The notes below the pieces were generated by a model, which was given only the letters and a program-made list of their open reading frames with translations, made no database searches and was not told the DNA's origin. Made by a program: the position numbers and the translations under genes. A stretch of DNA of 64,000 nucleotides from Martinezella tropici (lineage in GTDB: Bacteria > Pseudomonadota > Alphaproteobacteria > Rhizobiales > Rhizobiaceae): contig JUHI01000002.1 of NCBI GenBank assembly GCA_000799755.1, forward strand, positions 434,001 to 498,000, read 5' to 3'. Shown here piece after piece: positions 55,767-63,745 of this stretch (positions within the stretch are counted from its first letter, which is position 1; each line of letters starts with the position of its first letter).

Positions 55767-56996
55767 TCAGGCCACGATCTCCGCCGTCTCGACGACTGCG
55801 TGGAACAGCACATCCGCACCGGCGGCTGCCCATTCCTTGGAGATTTCCTCGGCCTCGTTGTGCGAGAGGCCGCCGACGCAGGGGCACATGACCATCGTGG
55901 CGGGGGCGACCTTGGCTGCCCAGCAGGCATCGTGACCGGCACCGGAGATGATGTTCATGTGGCTGTAGCCGAGCCTCTCCGCGGCATTGCGCACCGACGT
56001 GACGAGCTTCGGGTCGAAGGTGACCGGTTCAAAATGGCCGATGGCTTCCACGGAGCAGCCCACACCGAGAGCTTCTGCGATCTTCTTGCCTTCGGCTTCG
56101 ATCTTGGTACGCATCCGATCGAGCTTTTCCTTGTCGGACGTGCGCAGGTCGACGGTGAAGACCACCTTGCCGGGCAGGACGTTGCGCGAGTTCGGCGAGA
56201 AGAAGACCTGGCCGACGCCGGCAACGGCGCCCGGCTGGTTTTCCATCGCCACGCTCTGCACCATCTCGACGATCCTAGACATGGCGAGGCCGGCATTGAC
56301 GCGGAGATTCATCGGTGTCGAGCCGGTATGCGCTTCCTTGCCAGTCAGGGTGAATTCCAGCCACCACAGGCCCTGACAGTGGGTGACGACGCCGATGGTC
56401 TTGTTTTCGGCCTCTAGGATCGGACCTTGTTCGATATGATATTCAAAATAGGCGTGCATCTTGCGCGCGCCGACTTCTTCGTCGCCGAGCCAGCCGATGC
56501 GCTTCAGCTCGTCGCCATAGGTCTTGCCTTCCGGGTCCTTGCGGCCATAGGCGAATTCCAGCGAATGCACACCGGCAAAGACGCCGGAGGCGAGCATGGC
56601 AGGTGCAAAGCGCGCGCCTTCCTCGTTGGCCCAGTTGGTGACGACGATCGGATGCTTCGTCTTGATGCCGAGGTCGTTCATCGTGCGGACGACTTCGAGC
56701 GCAGCGAGCACGCCGAGAACGCCGTCATACTTGCCGCCGGTCGGCTGGGTATCGAGATGCGAGCCGACATAGATCGGCAGCGCATCCGGATCGGTTCCGG
56801 CGCGGGTTGCGAACATCGTGCCCATCTTGTCGACGCCGACGGTCATGCCGGCCTTGTCGCACCAGGTCTTGAAAAGGCTGCGTCCCTCGGCGTCGGCATC
56901 GGTCAGCGTTTGACGATTGTTACCGCCGGCAATGCCGGGGCCGATTTTCGCCATGTCCATCAGCGTATCCCAAAGGCGATCGCCATTGATACGCAT
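55767..56996 (-). CDS. N-carbamoyl-beta-alanine amidase (Zn-dependent hydrolase)
   Basis: 409 residues of the M20/allantoate amidohydrolase family. It cleaves N-carbamoyl-beta-alanine to beta-alanine, CO2 and NH3, the third step of the pathway. Metal ligands: His80 (VGSHLDTQPTGG), Asp91 (GKYDGVLG), Glu126 (NWANEEGARF) and a later His. An AGGAG lies 5 bases before MRINGDRLW, which selects that start over one 8 codons upstream. Related enzymes also hydrolyse N-carbamoyl-L-amino acids, but the neighbours favour the beta form. Confidence 0.92.
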   Translation of the reverse strand: MRINGDRLWDTLMDMAKIGPGIAGGNNRQTLTDADAEGRSLFKTWCDKAGMTVGVDKMGTMFATRAGTDPDALPIYVGSHLDTQPTGGKYDGVLGVLAALEVVRTMNDLGIKTKHPIVVTNWANEEGARFAPAMLASGVFAGVHSLEFAYGRKDPEGKTYGDELKRIGWLGDEEVGARKMHAYFEYHIEQGPILEAENKTIGVVTHCQGLWWLEFTLTGKEAHTGSTPMNLRVNAGLAMSRIVEMVQSVAMENQPGAVAGVGQVFFSPNSRNVLPGKVVFTVDLRTSDKEKLDRMRTKIEAEGKKIAEALGVGCSVEAIGHFEPVTFDPKLVTSVRNAAERLGYSHMNIISGAGHDACWAAKVAPATMVMCPCVGGLSHNEAEEISKEWAAAGADVLFHAVVETAEIVA

Positions 56997-57329
56997 GTTT
57001 TCTCCTGGCGCTGCCACCATGATGCAATCCTCACCTGTTTGTCCTGGGGCATGCAAGGCGCATGCCCGAAATTGTTCCCGTTGGTCTTATTCCAAATTCC
57101 CGAGCGCCGTCTTGTTTTTCTTGCCCGGAAAATCGCCAGTTGCCTTTAAGAAACATCTGACGGATAATTTGACCGATTGGTAAACATTACAACTTCCGTG
57201 GCGCGGCTCAAGACGAAAAGCACGAAAATTTGCGATAAAATTTCAGGCGATTGCCTAAATTCGATGCATCGGCAAGGTGAATGAGGGACCGGCCGAAAGG
57301 CTTGGATTTCAAGGAGAAACAGAGCACAC
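56997..57329. promoter_or_regulatory. divergent promoter region of amidase and RutR-like gene
   Basis: 333 bases between divergent genes. Apart from the operator at 57,169-57,184 I see no other repeat. Both promoters should lie here. Confidence 0.5.
57169..57184. promoter_or_regulatory. RutR-like operator
   Basis: TTGACCGATTGGTAAA matches the E. coli RutR palindrome TTGACCANNTGGTCAA at all but two specified positions. It lies between the amidase gene and the RutR-like regulator gene. A closely related site is found before preT (60,861-60,876). Confidence 0.6.
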
Positions 57330-57974
57330 ATGGCCATCCCCAGAGCCGCCAAGACGCAGCGCCGCACGCGAATCCAGGAAGAGAAAGAGGAAATCATACT
57401 GGAAGCTGCGCTGGACGTGTTTTCCGTCAGCGGCTTCCGCGGTTCTACCATCGACCAGATCGCCGAAGTGGCCGGCATGTCGAAGCCGAATCTGCTCTAT
57501 TATTTCCGCACCAAGGAGGCGATGCATCGGGCTCTGATCGACCGGGTGTTGTTTACCTGGCTGGAGCCGCTGCGCGCGTTCGATGCCAACGGCAATCCCG
57601 AAAGCGAGATCCGCTCCTATATCCGGCGAAAGCTTGAAATGGCCCGCGATTTTCCCCGCGAGAGCCGGCTCTTCGCCAATGAAATGCTGCAGGGCGCGCC
57701 GCATGTGGAAGACGAGCTGCGCGGGCCGCTGAAGAGCCTCGTCGACGAGAAGGCCGAAGTCATCCGCGCCTGGGCGGCGGCCGGCAAGATCGCCAAATGC
57801 GACCCGTACCACCTGATCTTCTCGATCTGGTCCACGACGCAGCATTATGCCGATTTCGACGTGCAGGTGCGAGCCGTGCTGGGACAGGAGCATTCCGGCG
57901 ATGGGCGCTTCGAGGATGCCGCGCGCTATCTGGAACAGCTCTTCGTCGACGGACTTCGCATTCGCCACAACTGA
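57330..57974 (+). CDS. rutR: RutR-like TetR-family regulator of pyrimidine use
   Basis: 214 residues. The N-terminal helix-turn-helix (residues ~20-66: IILEAALDVFSVSGFRGSTI, then DQIAEVAGMSKPNLLYYF) fits the TetR family, and the C-terminal ligand domain has the RutR pattern (RESRLFANEMLQGAPHVEDE). RutR senses uracil or thymine and leaves DNA when bound. AGGAGA lies upstream. It is flanked by the pathway genes on both sides, and RutR-like operators are found before the amidase and preT genes. Confidence 0.87.
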   Translation: MAIPRAAKTQRRTRIQEEKEEIILEAALDVFSVSGFRGSTIDQIAEVAGMSKPNLLYYFRTKEAMHRALIDRVLFTWLEPLRAFDANGNPESEIRSYIRRKLEMARDFPRESRLFANEMLQGAPHVEDELRGPLKSLVDEKAEVIRAWAAAGKIAKCDPYHLIFSIWSTTQHYADFDVQVRAVLGQEHSGDGRFEDAARYLEQLFVDGLRIRHN

Positions 57975-58065
57975 GTAGCGACGTGATCCTTGAGGATATG
58001 CTGCATATCGTGCTTGATCGAGTTCAGCTTCGCTTGTTTGTGGATCGTGCAGACATTGGTTACGA

Positions 58066-58099
58066 AAAAGGCGGTCGCTGCTTGCTGCGACCGCCTTTT
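58066..58099. terminator. bidirectional terminator between rutR and preA
   Basis: AAAAGGCGGTCGC (58,066-58,078) and GCGACCGCCTTTT (58,087-58,099) form a perfect 13-bp stem with a TGCTTGCT loop. The A and T ends serve both convergent genes. Confidence 0.9.
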
Positions 58100-58117
58100 G
58101 AATAGGATCTTGTCGGC

Positions 58118-59431
58118 TTATTCCGCCGCCTGGCGGGCCATCGGATTGTTCGGATGGGTCGTCCAGTTGGCGTAGTTCGGGTCGACGATCTTGCCGGTGC
58201 GCTTGTCGAGGTTGCCCGCCGGCAGCTCTTCCATGGTGATGCAGTTCTCGACCGGACAGACGCTGACGCAGAGGTTGCAGCCGACGCATTCCTCGTCCAT
58301 CACCTCGAAATGCCTGGCGCCGTCGACCATGTTGGTGATTGCCTGATGCGAGGTGTCCTCGCAGGCAATGTAGCAACGGCCGCACTTGATGCAGGCGTCC
58401 TGATCGATCTTCGCCTTGGCGATGTAGTTGAGGTTGAGATACTGCCAGTCCGAGACGTTCGGCACGGCGCGGGCGATGATGTCGTCCAGGCTGCGGTGAC
58501 CCTTCTCGTCCATCCAGTCGGAAAGGCCCGATATCATCTCTTCGACGATCTTGAAGCCGTAGGTCATCGCTGCCGTGCAGACCTGCACGTTGCCGGCGCC
58601 AAGCGCGAGGAATTCCGCCGCATCGCGCCAGGTTGTGATGCCGCCGATGCCAGAGATCGGCAGGCCGTAAGTGTCTGGATCGCGGGCGATCTCAGCCACC
58701 ATGTTGAGCGCGATCGGCTTGACGGCTGGACCGCAATAGCCGCCATGGCTGCCCTTGCCGCCGACCGTCGGGTTCGGGGCGAAGCTGTCGAGGTCGACAG
58801 AGACGATCGAGTTGATGGTGTTGATCAGCGACACGGCGTCGGTACCGCCGGCCTTGGCGGCGCGAGCGGGCTTGCGGATATCGGTGATGTTGGGCGTCAG
58901 CTTGGTGATGACGGGCATACGGGTGTACTGCTTGCACCAGCGCACGACCATTTCGATATATTCCGGCACCTGTCCGACCGCGGCACCCATGCCGCGCTCA
59001 GACATGCCGTGGGGACAGCCGAAGTTGAGTTCGATACCGTCAGCTCCGGTCTCTTCGACCAGCGGCAGGATGGCTTTCCAGGACTCTTCCTCGCACGGCA
59101 CCATGATCGAGGCGATGAGCGCGCGATCCGGCCAGTTCATCTTCACCTGCTTCATTTCGCGCAGGTTGGTGTAGAGGTCGCGGTCGGTGATCAACTCGAT
59201 ATTGTTCAAGCCGAGCAGGCGGCGGTCGGCACCCCAGATCGCGCCGTAGCGCGGGCCGTTGACGTTGACAACAGGCGGGCCTTCCTCGCCGAGCGTCTTC
59301 CAGACGACGCCGCCCCAGCCCGCCTTGAAGGCGCGCTCGACGTTGTAGGCCTTGTCGGTCGGCGGCGCTGACGCCAGCCAGAACGGGTTCGGGGATTTGA
59401 TGCCGATGAAATTATTGCGGAGATCAGCCAT
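58118..59431 (-). CDS. preA: NAD-dependent dihydropyrimidine dehydrogenase subunit PreA
   Basis: 437 residues. The N-terminal ~320 residues are a dihydroorotate-dehydrogenase-like FMN barrel that reduces uracil and thymine. The C-terminal ~100 residues carry two 4Fe-4S motifs (CIKCGRCYIAC and CVGCNLCVSVCPV). It works with PreT, encoded 13 bases upstream. The start is at MADLRNN; a longer reading overlaps the preT stop and lacks a ribosome site. First step of the reductive pathway completed by hydA and the amidase. Confidence 0.93.
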   Translation of the reverse strand: MADLRNNFIGIKSPNPFWLASAPPTDKAYNVERAFKAGWGGVVWKTLGEEGPPVVNVNGPRYGAIWGADRRLLGLNNIELITDRDLYTNLREMKQVKMNWPDRALIASIMVPCEEESWKAILPLVEETGADGIELNFGCPHGMSERGMGAAVGQVPEYIEMVVRWCKQYTRMPVITKLTPNITDIRKPARAAKAGGTDAVSLINTINSIVSVDLDSFAPNPTVGGKGSHGGYCGPAVKPIALNMVAEIARDPDTYGLPISGIGGITTWRDAAEFLALGAGNVQVCTAAMTYGFKIVEEMISGLSDWMDEKGHRSLDDIIARAVPNVSDWQYLNLNYIAKAKIDQDACIKCGRCYIACEDTSHQAITNMVDGARHFEVMDEECVGCNLCVSVCPVENCITMEELPAGNLDKRTGKIVDPNYANWTTHPNNPMARQAAE

Positions 59432-59444
59432 GTCGATTCTCCTT

Positions 59445-60803
59445 TCAGGCGACTGCAGCGGCCGACTTGGCGGCAGCGAGCGCATTGTTGATGGATTCAG
59501 CCGCGTCGCGACCCTGTGCCACGGCCGAGACCGTCAGGTCATCGCCGCCGAGCACGCAGTCGCCGCCGGCCCAGACGCCGTCGATCGAAGTCCGGCCTTC
59601 GCCATCGATGGCGATACGGCCGGATTCCATGCGCAGGGCACCCAGGCCCGAGGCTTCGAATGTCTGGCCGATGGCCTTGAAGATCTGATCGGCGGCAATG
59701 ACGCCGACATCGCCGGTGGCGGTGAGCTTGCCGTCGCGCAGTTCGGTATATTCGACCTCGATGCCGGCGACCTTGCCGTCCTTGTCGACGATGCGCTTCG
59801 GAGCCAGCCAATGGCGGATGATGACGCCCTTGGAGGCGGCGAGATCTTGCTCGAATTCCGAGGCGTTCATGTGCTCCTTGCCGCGGCGATAGCAGATCGT
59901 CACTTCTTCGGCGCCAAGCAGCTTGGCCTGCACGGCCGCGTCGATTGCGGTCATGCCGCCGCCGAGAACGACGACGCGACGGCCGATGGCGATGTCGCCC
60001 TTGCTGCTGGCCTGGCGAAGCTCGGCGATGTAGGCAACGGCGTCGGCGACGCCATCGAGATCCTCGCCTTCGGCGCGCAGCGCATTGACGCCGGCAAGGC
60101 CGAGGCCGAGGAAGACAGCGTCATATTGCTGGGAAAGATCGGAAAGGCTGAAGTCGCGGCCGAGCGCCTGACCGTTCTTTACCTCGATACCGCCGATGGC
60201 GAGGACGTAGTCGACTTCCTTTTGGGCGAAATCGTCGACTGCCTTGTAGGTGGCGATGCCGTATTCGTTCAGGCCGCCGGCCTTTTCGCGGGCGTCGAAG
60301 ATGGTGACGTCATGGCCTTTGACAGCCAAGCGGTGAGCGCAGGCAAGACCGGCCGGGCCGGCGCCGATGACGGCGATCTTCTTGCCGGTGGATGCGGCGC
60401 GCGAATAGAACTGCTTGTTTTCCGCCATCGCCGCGTCGGTCGCATAGCGCTGCAGCCGGCCGATCTCGACCGGGCGCTCTTCGGCAGTGTTGCGCACGCA
60501 AGCCTGCTCGCAGAGCTGTTCGGTGGGACAGACGCGGGCGCACATGCCGCCAAGGATGTTCTGATCGAAGATCGTCTTGGCCGAGCCGATGGGATTACCC
60601 GTCGAGATCTGGCGGATAAACATCGGAATGTCGATGGAGGTGGGACAGGCCGTCATGCACGGCGCGTCGTAACAGAAATAACAGCGGTCGGATGCAACCA
60701 GCGCCTCGTGCTTGTTCAGGCGCGGGTGAAGATCGGAAAAGTTTGCATCATATTCAGCGGGCGTGAGCCTGCCTTTATGAATCCCAGTTTCCAGTCGTCC
60801 CAT
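59445..60803 (-). CDS. preT: NAD-dependent dihydropyrimidine dehydrogenase subunit PreT
   Basis: 452 residues. N-terminal cysteines (CYFCYDAPCMTACPTSID and CARVCPTEQLCEQACV) bind Fe-S clusters. An FAD-binding motif (GAGPAGLACAHRL) and an NAD-binding motif (VVLGGGMTAIDAAVQ) follow. It passes electrons from NADH to PreA. A GltD-like fold is shared with glutamate synthase small subunits, but the neighbour preA settles the name. Its promoter region has a RutR-like site. Confidence 0.93.
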   Translation of the reverse strand: MGRLETGIHKGRLTPAEYDANFSDLHPRLNKHEALVASDRCYFCYDAPCMTACPTSIDIPMFIRQISTGNPIGSAKTIFDQNILGGMCARVCPTEQLCEQACVRNTAEERPVEIGRLQRYATDAAMAENKQFYSRAASTGKKIAVIGAGPAGLACAHRLAVKGHDVTIFDAREKAGGLNEYGIATYKAVDDFAQKEVDYVLAIGGIEVKNGQALGRDFSLSDLSQQYDAVFLGLGLAGVNALRAEGEDLDGVADAVAYIAELRQASSKGDIAIGRRVVVLGGGMTAIDAAVQAKLLGAEEVTICYRRGKEHMNASEFEQDLAASKGVIIRHWLAPKRIVDKDGKVAGIEVEYTELRDGKLTATGDVGVIAADQIFKAIGQTFEASGLGALRMESGRIAIDGEGRTSIDGVWAGGDCVLGGDDLTVSAVAQGRDAAESINNALAAAKSAAAVA

Positions 60804-60860
60804 TGAAGTTCCCTCTTATAGTAAACGGCCAGTAGTGGAACGGTAACTCAGCTTAAAAAA

Positions 60861-60876
60861 TTTATCAAACGGTAAA
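60861..60876. promoter_or_regulatory. RutR-like operator upstream of preT
   Basis: The reverse strand reads TTTACCGTTTGATAAA, 13 of 16 identical to the site at 57,169-57,184. It lies 58-73 bases before the preT start, where a repressor could block the promoter. Confidence 0.5.
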
Positions 60877-61114
60877 ATTTTGGCCCTGAAATCCGCTGCG
60901 AAGCACTTTGCAGCGGCGGCAGCGATTGCTCTCAAACCGTTGGTCACCAAGGCCAAGCCTATGCTTCGGCTATATTTTTTCGCAACGACCTAGGGAGCGG
61001 ATTGACAAGGCTCGAAGGTCCGTCATGGGCAGAGGCGAGCATCAAACGTCGCCGGCATCATGTCCGCCGCCGCAAGGGAATGTGAAAAATAGACGAATTT
61101 TTTTATGAGCGGAT
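60877..61114. other. intergenic sequence between preT and the sRNA promoter
   Basis: No gene, repeat or operator is recognisable in this stretch. Confidence 0.4.
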
Positions 61115-61139
61115 GGAACCAAGCTTCCGCAGCCTCGTT
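61115..61139 (+). promoter_or_regulatory. EcfG-type promoter in front of a candidate sRNA
   Basis: GGAAC (61,115-61,119), 16 bases, CGTT (61,136-61,139): an exact match to the EcfG (general stress sigma factor) promoter. No open reading frame of note starts downstream on this strand before the terminator at 61,232. Confidence 0.75.
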
Positions 61140-61146
61140 ATCCGGA

Positions 61147-61270
61147 TGTCCTGACGATGATCGCATCTCCTGATGCACGCCCAATACGTCTCAGGACTTC
61201 TACTCACGGTCCCCTCCCGATGAGTGCAAAGCAGCCAGTGCGCCGCCCTCGCACTGGCTGTTTTATTTTG
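61147..61270 (+). ncRNA. candidate EcfG-dependent small RNA (GsrN-like)
   Basis: About 120 bases. Hairpin 1 is closed by GTCCTGA (61,148-61,154) and TCAGGAC (61,191-61,197), with an inner GCATC-TCCT-GATGC hairpin. Hairpin 2 is ACTCACGG (61,202-61,209) with CCG-A-TGAGT (61,217-61,225), exposing a UCCCCUC loop. Hairpin 3 is CAGCCAGTGC (61,232-61,241) with GCACTGGCTG (61,251-61,260) and TTTTATTTT, an intrinsic terminator. Two loops are anti-Shine-Dalgarno-like. Start from the EcfG promoter is predicted at about 61,146-61,148. It lies next to the stress locus, as gsrN does in Caulobacter. Homology is inferred, not shown. Confidence 0.65.
61232..61269 (+). terminator. terminator of the candidate sRNA
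   Basis: A perfect 10-bp GC-rich stem (CAGCCAGTGC/GCACTGGCTG) with a nine-base loop, followed by TTTTATTTT. The T tract is on the + strand only, so it cannot be explained as the terminator of the minus-strand kinase gene ending at 61,288. Confidence 0.85.
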
Positions 61271-61287
61271 TCTCCGCGACGCGCGTC

Positions 61288-62319
61288 TCAGCGGCGTCTC
61301 AGGATCTCATATTCAGTTTCGGGAATGGTGAGCCGATAGCCGATGCTGCCGTCCTCAATGGCGAAGTCGGCGCGGCCGTTCATGGAGGTCGGCACGACGC
61401 GTTCAAGCACCGTGCGGCTGAAGCTGTTGTCCTCGAATTCGTGATCGTTGGGCGCGTAGAAACGCTCCGACCAGGCGACCTCGATCGCCTTCTTGCCGTC
61501 GAGTTCGGCTTCCTTGCAATTCAGCGTGATGCTGGTGGCACCCGTCGAGATGGCCCCATGCGAGGCGGAGTTGACGATCAGCTCGTGCAAGGCAAGTCCC
61601 AGATGTACGGCGGCATTGGGCGTCAGATGCGCATTGATGCCGTAGATCGGCATCGGCACGCCGGCATCGGGCCAATAGGGGGCGAACTGCTTTTCCGCGA
61701 GTTCGAACAGATATGCGCCGCGCCAGCTGGAATCGGTGATGAGATCCTGCGAATTCGACAGGGATTGCAGGCGACCGCGGAACTTGATGAGGAAATTGTC
61801 GACGGAAAGCGTGTGGCGGGCGGTCTGCGTGGCGATGCCCTGGATGATCGCCAGAAGATTCTTCGAGCGATGCGACAGCTCGCGCAGCAGCGATTTCAGC
61901 ACCTTTTCGCGGTGGCGGCTTTCGGTGATTTCGGAGATGACGGACAGCACACCCTGCGGCTTGCGCCCGCCGATGCGTTCCATCTTCAGCTCGTACACGC
62001 GTACACCGTCGCCGCTGGCGATCTCAACCTCGGCGGTGGCGGGCTTGCCGCTCTCGAGCACGCCGCGCTTCAATCGCGACAGATGCTCGCCATCCTTTTC
62101 ACCGAAGAGATCGATATCGTTGCCGCCTATGACGACGGACGACCGCAGGTGCTCCGGCAGGTTGTCGGCATAACGGATCGAAAGATCTACATCCTGGAAC
62201 AGGACGGACACACTGGCGCTCGCAAGCGCCCGCTCCATCAGAGCGGCTTTGCCTTCCAAACTCAAAGGCGCGCCGGCTAATGGTTCAGACGTATTCACCG
62301 GCTTGCCTTTCACACGCAT
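61288..62319 (-). CDS. PAS-containing HWE/HisKA_2 histidine kinase of the stress locus
   Basis: 343 residues with no membrane helix. A PAS-like sensor occupies ~25-135. The phospho-accepting His150 is in RELSHRSKNLLAIIQGI, and the HATPase region includes ALHELIVNSASHG and the W-x-E motif (VAWSERFY) that names the HWE family. It should phosphorylate PhyR, encoded just upstream, and corresponds in position to PhyK/RsiC kinases. Its start is ATG with a weak ribosome site. A perfect EcfG promoter lies ~100 bases before it. Confidence 0.88.
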   Translation of the reverse strand: MRVKGKPVNTSEPLAGAPLSLEGKAALMERALASASVSVLFQDVDLSIRYADNLPEHLRSSVVIGGNDIDLFGEKDGEHLSRLKRGVLESGKPATAEVEIASGDGVRVYELKMERIGGRKPQGVLSVISEITESRHREKVLKSLLRELSHRSKNLLAIIQGIATQTARHTLSVDNFLIKFRGRLQSLSNSQDLITDSSWRGAYLFELAEKQFAPYWPDAGVPMPIYGINAHLTPNAAVHLGLALHELIVNSASHGAISTGATSITLNCKEAELDGKKAIEVAWSERFYAPNDHEFEDNSFSRTVLERVVPTSMNGRADFAIEDGSIGYRLTIPETEYEILRRR

Positions 62320-62400
62320 TTCGAGAATCCCGCCGACTGGGCATTCTCACTCGTAACACCTTGAGCCGACCTATAGAATCACCCCGGATAACAGTCGGTA

Positions 62401-62445
62401 AACCGGGCGTTTCGAATGCAAACGCCCGGTTCTGGTCTTTGTTCC
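62401..62445 (-). promoter_or_regulatory. EcfG promoter overlapping the phyR terminator hairpin
   Basis: A 12-bp perfect stem, AACCGGGCGTTT (62,401-62,412) with AAACGCCCGGTT (62,420-62,431), follows phyR on the minus strand. On the same strand GGAAC (62,441-62,445), 16 bases, CGTT (62,421-62,424) is an exact EcfG promoter for the kinase gene. Its -10 CGTT lies inside the stem. Confidence 0.65.
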
Positions 62446-62466
62446 GCCATGAGATTGTCACTTGGA

Positions 62467-63261
62467 TCAGGCGGCCACCTTTGTGCTTTCGTTAAAGAAG
62501 AGGGCCTGGCTGATGAGGGCCTTCACCATGTCAGGATTGAAGGGCTTGGTCACGAGGAAGGTCGGCTCCGGCCGTTCGCCTGTCAACAGCCGCTCTGGGA
62601 AGGCGGTGATGAAGATGACCGGGATGCTGGCAGTCTTGAGGATGTCGTTGACGGCGTCGATGCCCGAGCTGCCATCGGCGAGCTGAATGTCGGCAAGCAC
62701 CATGCTCGGCTTCGTCGCATTGTAGAGCGCCACCGCTTCGGCATGGGTGCGTGCGATGCCGGTGACGCGATGGCCGAGGCTTTCCACCATCTGTTCGATG
62801 TCCATCGCGATCAGCGGCTCGTCTTCGATGATCATGATATCCGTTGCCACCTGCCGTGAGATTTCCTGGGATGCGGTATCGAGCAGGTGCATGGCTTCAC
62901 TTTCCGAAACGTCGAGAATATCGGCGATCTCGCCGAGGCGGAAACTTTCGACCGATGCGAGCAGGAAGGCCTGGCGGGCAAGCGGCGAGACCTTGGAGAG
63001 GTTTACCGACGCGCGCTGTTCCCAGGCGTATGGAGAAGCCGGTTCAGGAATCTGAAGTGTCACGGAACCGAACAGCTTCGTGAACAGTTTATAGAGTGCG
63101 ACACGGTCGCTGTCCGTGTCCGGAAAGATGGAGATGTCAGCGATGATGGCTTCCAAAACCGCTGCAACATAGGCGTCCCCCGACGTCTGCGTTCCGGTCA
63201 AAGCACGGGAATAGCGCCGCAAATACGGAAGATGCGGCGCAATGCGTGTGGAAAGTGTCAT
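62467..63261 (-). CDS. phyR: general stress response anti-anti-sigma factor PhyR
   Basis: 264 residues: an N-terminal sigma-like domain (~1-135, region 2 and region 4 pieces, e.g. PLARQAFLLASVESFRLGEI) and a C-terminal receiver with phospho-acceptor Asp191 (MVLADIQLADGSSG) and acidic Glu146-Asp147. When phosphorylated, the sigma-like domain binds NepR and frees EcfG. The ATG at 63,261 has GGGAG upstream; a TTG one codon earlier is not needed. Known as RsiB in Sinorhizobium. Confidence 0.94.
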   Translation of the reverse strand: MTLSTRIAPHLPYLRRYSRALTGTQTSGDAYVAAVLEAIIADISIFPDTDSDRVALYKLFTKLFGSVTLQIPEPASPYAWEQRASVNLSKVSPLARQAFLLASVESFRLGEIADILDVSESEAMHLLDTASQEISRQVATDIMIIEDEPLIAMDIEQMVESLGHRVTGIARTHAEAVALYNATKPSMVLADIQLADGSSGIDAVNDILKTASIPVIFITAFPERLLTGERPEPTFLVTKPFNPDMVKALISQALFFNESTKVAA

Positions 63262-63324
63262 CAATGGCTCCCGCCTTTTATCAAATTCTAATTAAATACA
63301 GCCTAGAGGCCGCAATGACTAACA

Positions 63325-63349
63325 AACGTCAGTTGAGTAAAAAAGTTCC
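63325..63349 (-). promoter_or_regulatory. EcfG promoter of phyR
   Basis: On the minus strand GGAAC (63,345-63,349), 16 bases, CGTT (63,325-63,328). An exact match to the EcfG promoter, ~64 bases before the phyR start. This means phyR is probably induced by the sigma factor it releases. Confidence 0.75.
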
Positions 63350-63357
63350 TCTTTGTC

Positions 63358-63382
63358 GGAACTTTTTTTAGGCAGTCGCATT
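63358..63382 (+). promoter_or_regulatory. EcfG-like promoter of nepR-ecfG
   Basis: GGAAC (63,358-63,362), 16 bases, CATT (63,379-63,382), one base from CGTT. It points to nepR, 140 bases before its start. Its -35 is 8 bases from that of the divergent phyR promoter. Confidence 0.5.
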
Positions 63383-63523
63383 ACAATGCTTACAATCGAT
63401 GGACCTCAACCTTTACGATTCGTTAGCTAACTGGTTTGAATGAGGTCAATCGGTCTCCCGGACGGGGAGGCAAGGGCGCGCCTTATCCATGAACGCGAGA
63501 TAATTGAGAAGCGAGCAGGCTAA

Positions 63524-63733
63524 ATGACGATCCAAAATCAAGAGGACGCAGATAACAAGAAGACATCGGATCTGCGCGCGATGGACATCCTCGATCCCAA
63601 CAATCAGATCGGCAACCGATTGCGTTCGTTCTATGCCGCCATGCAGGACGAGACCATCCCCGATCGCTTTCTCGACCTTCTCGAGAAGCTCGATCAGGCT
63701 GAGCGGCTGGCTTCCGCAAAGGTCTCCGAATAG
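63524..63733 (+). CDS. nepR: anti-sigma factor NepR
   Basis: 69 residues. The NepR core GNRLRSFYAAMQDETIPDRF followed by LDLLEKLD carries the family pattern that binds EcfG and, in stress, PhyR. Cytoplasmic. It is co-transcribed with ecfG, whose ATG is 12 bases after the nepR stop. Short as usual for the family. Confidence 0.93.
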   Translation: MTIQNQEDADNKKTSDLRAMDILDPNNQIGNRLRSFYAAMQDETIPDRFLDLLEKLDQAERLASAKVSE

Positions 63734-63745
63734 GGGGTGGGCGCG

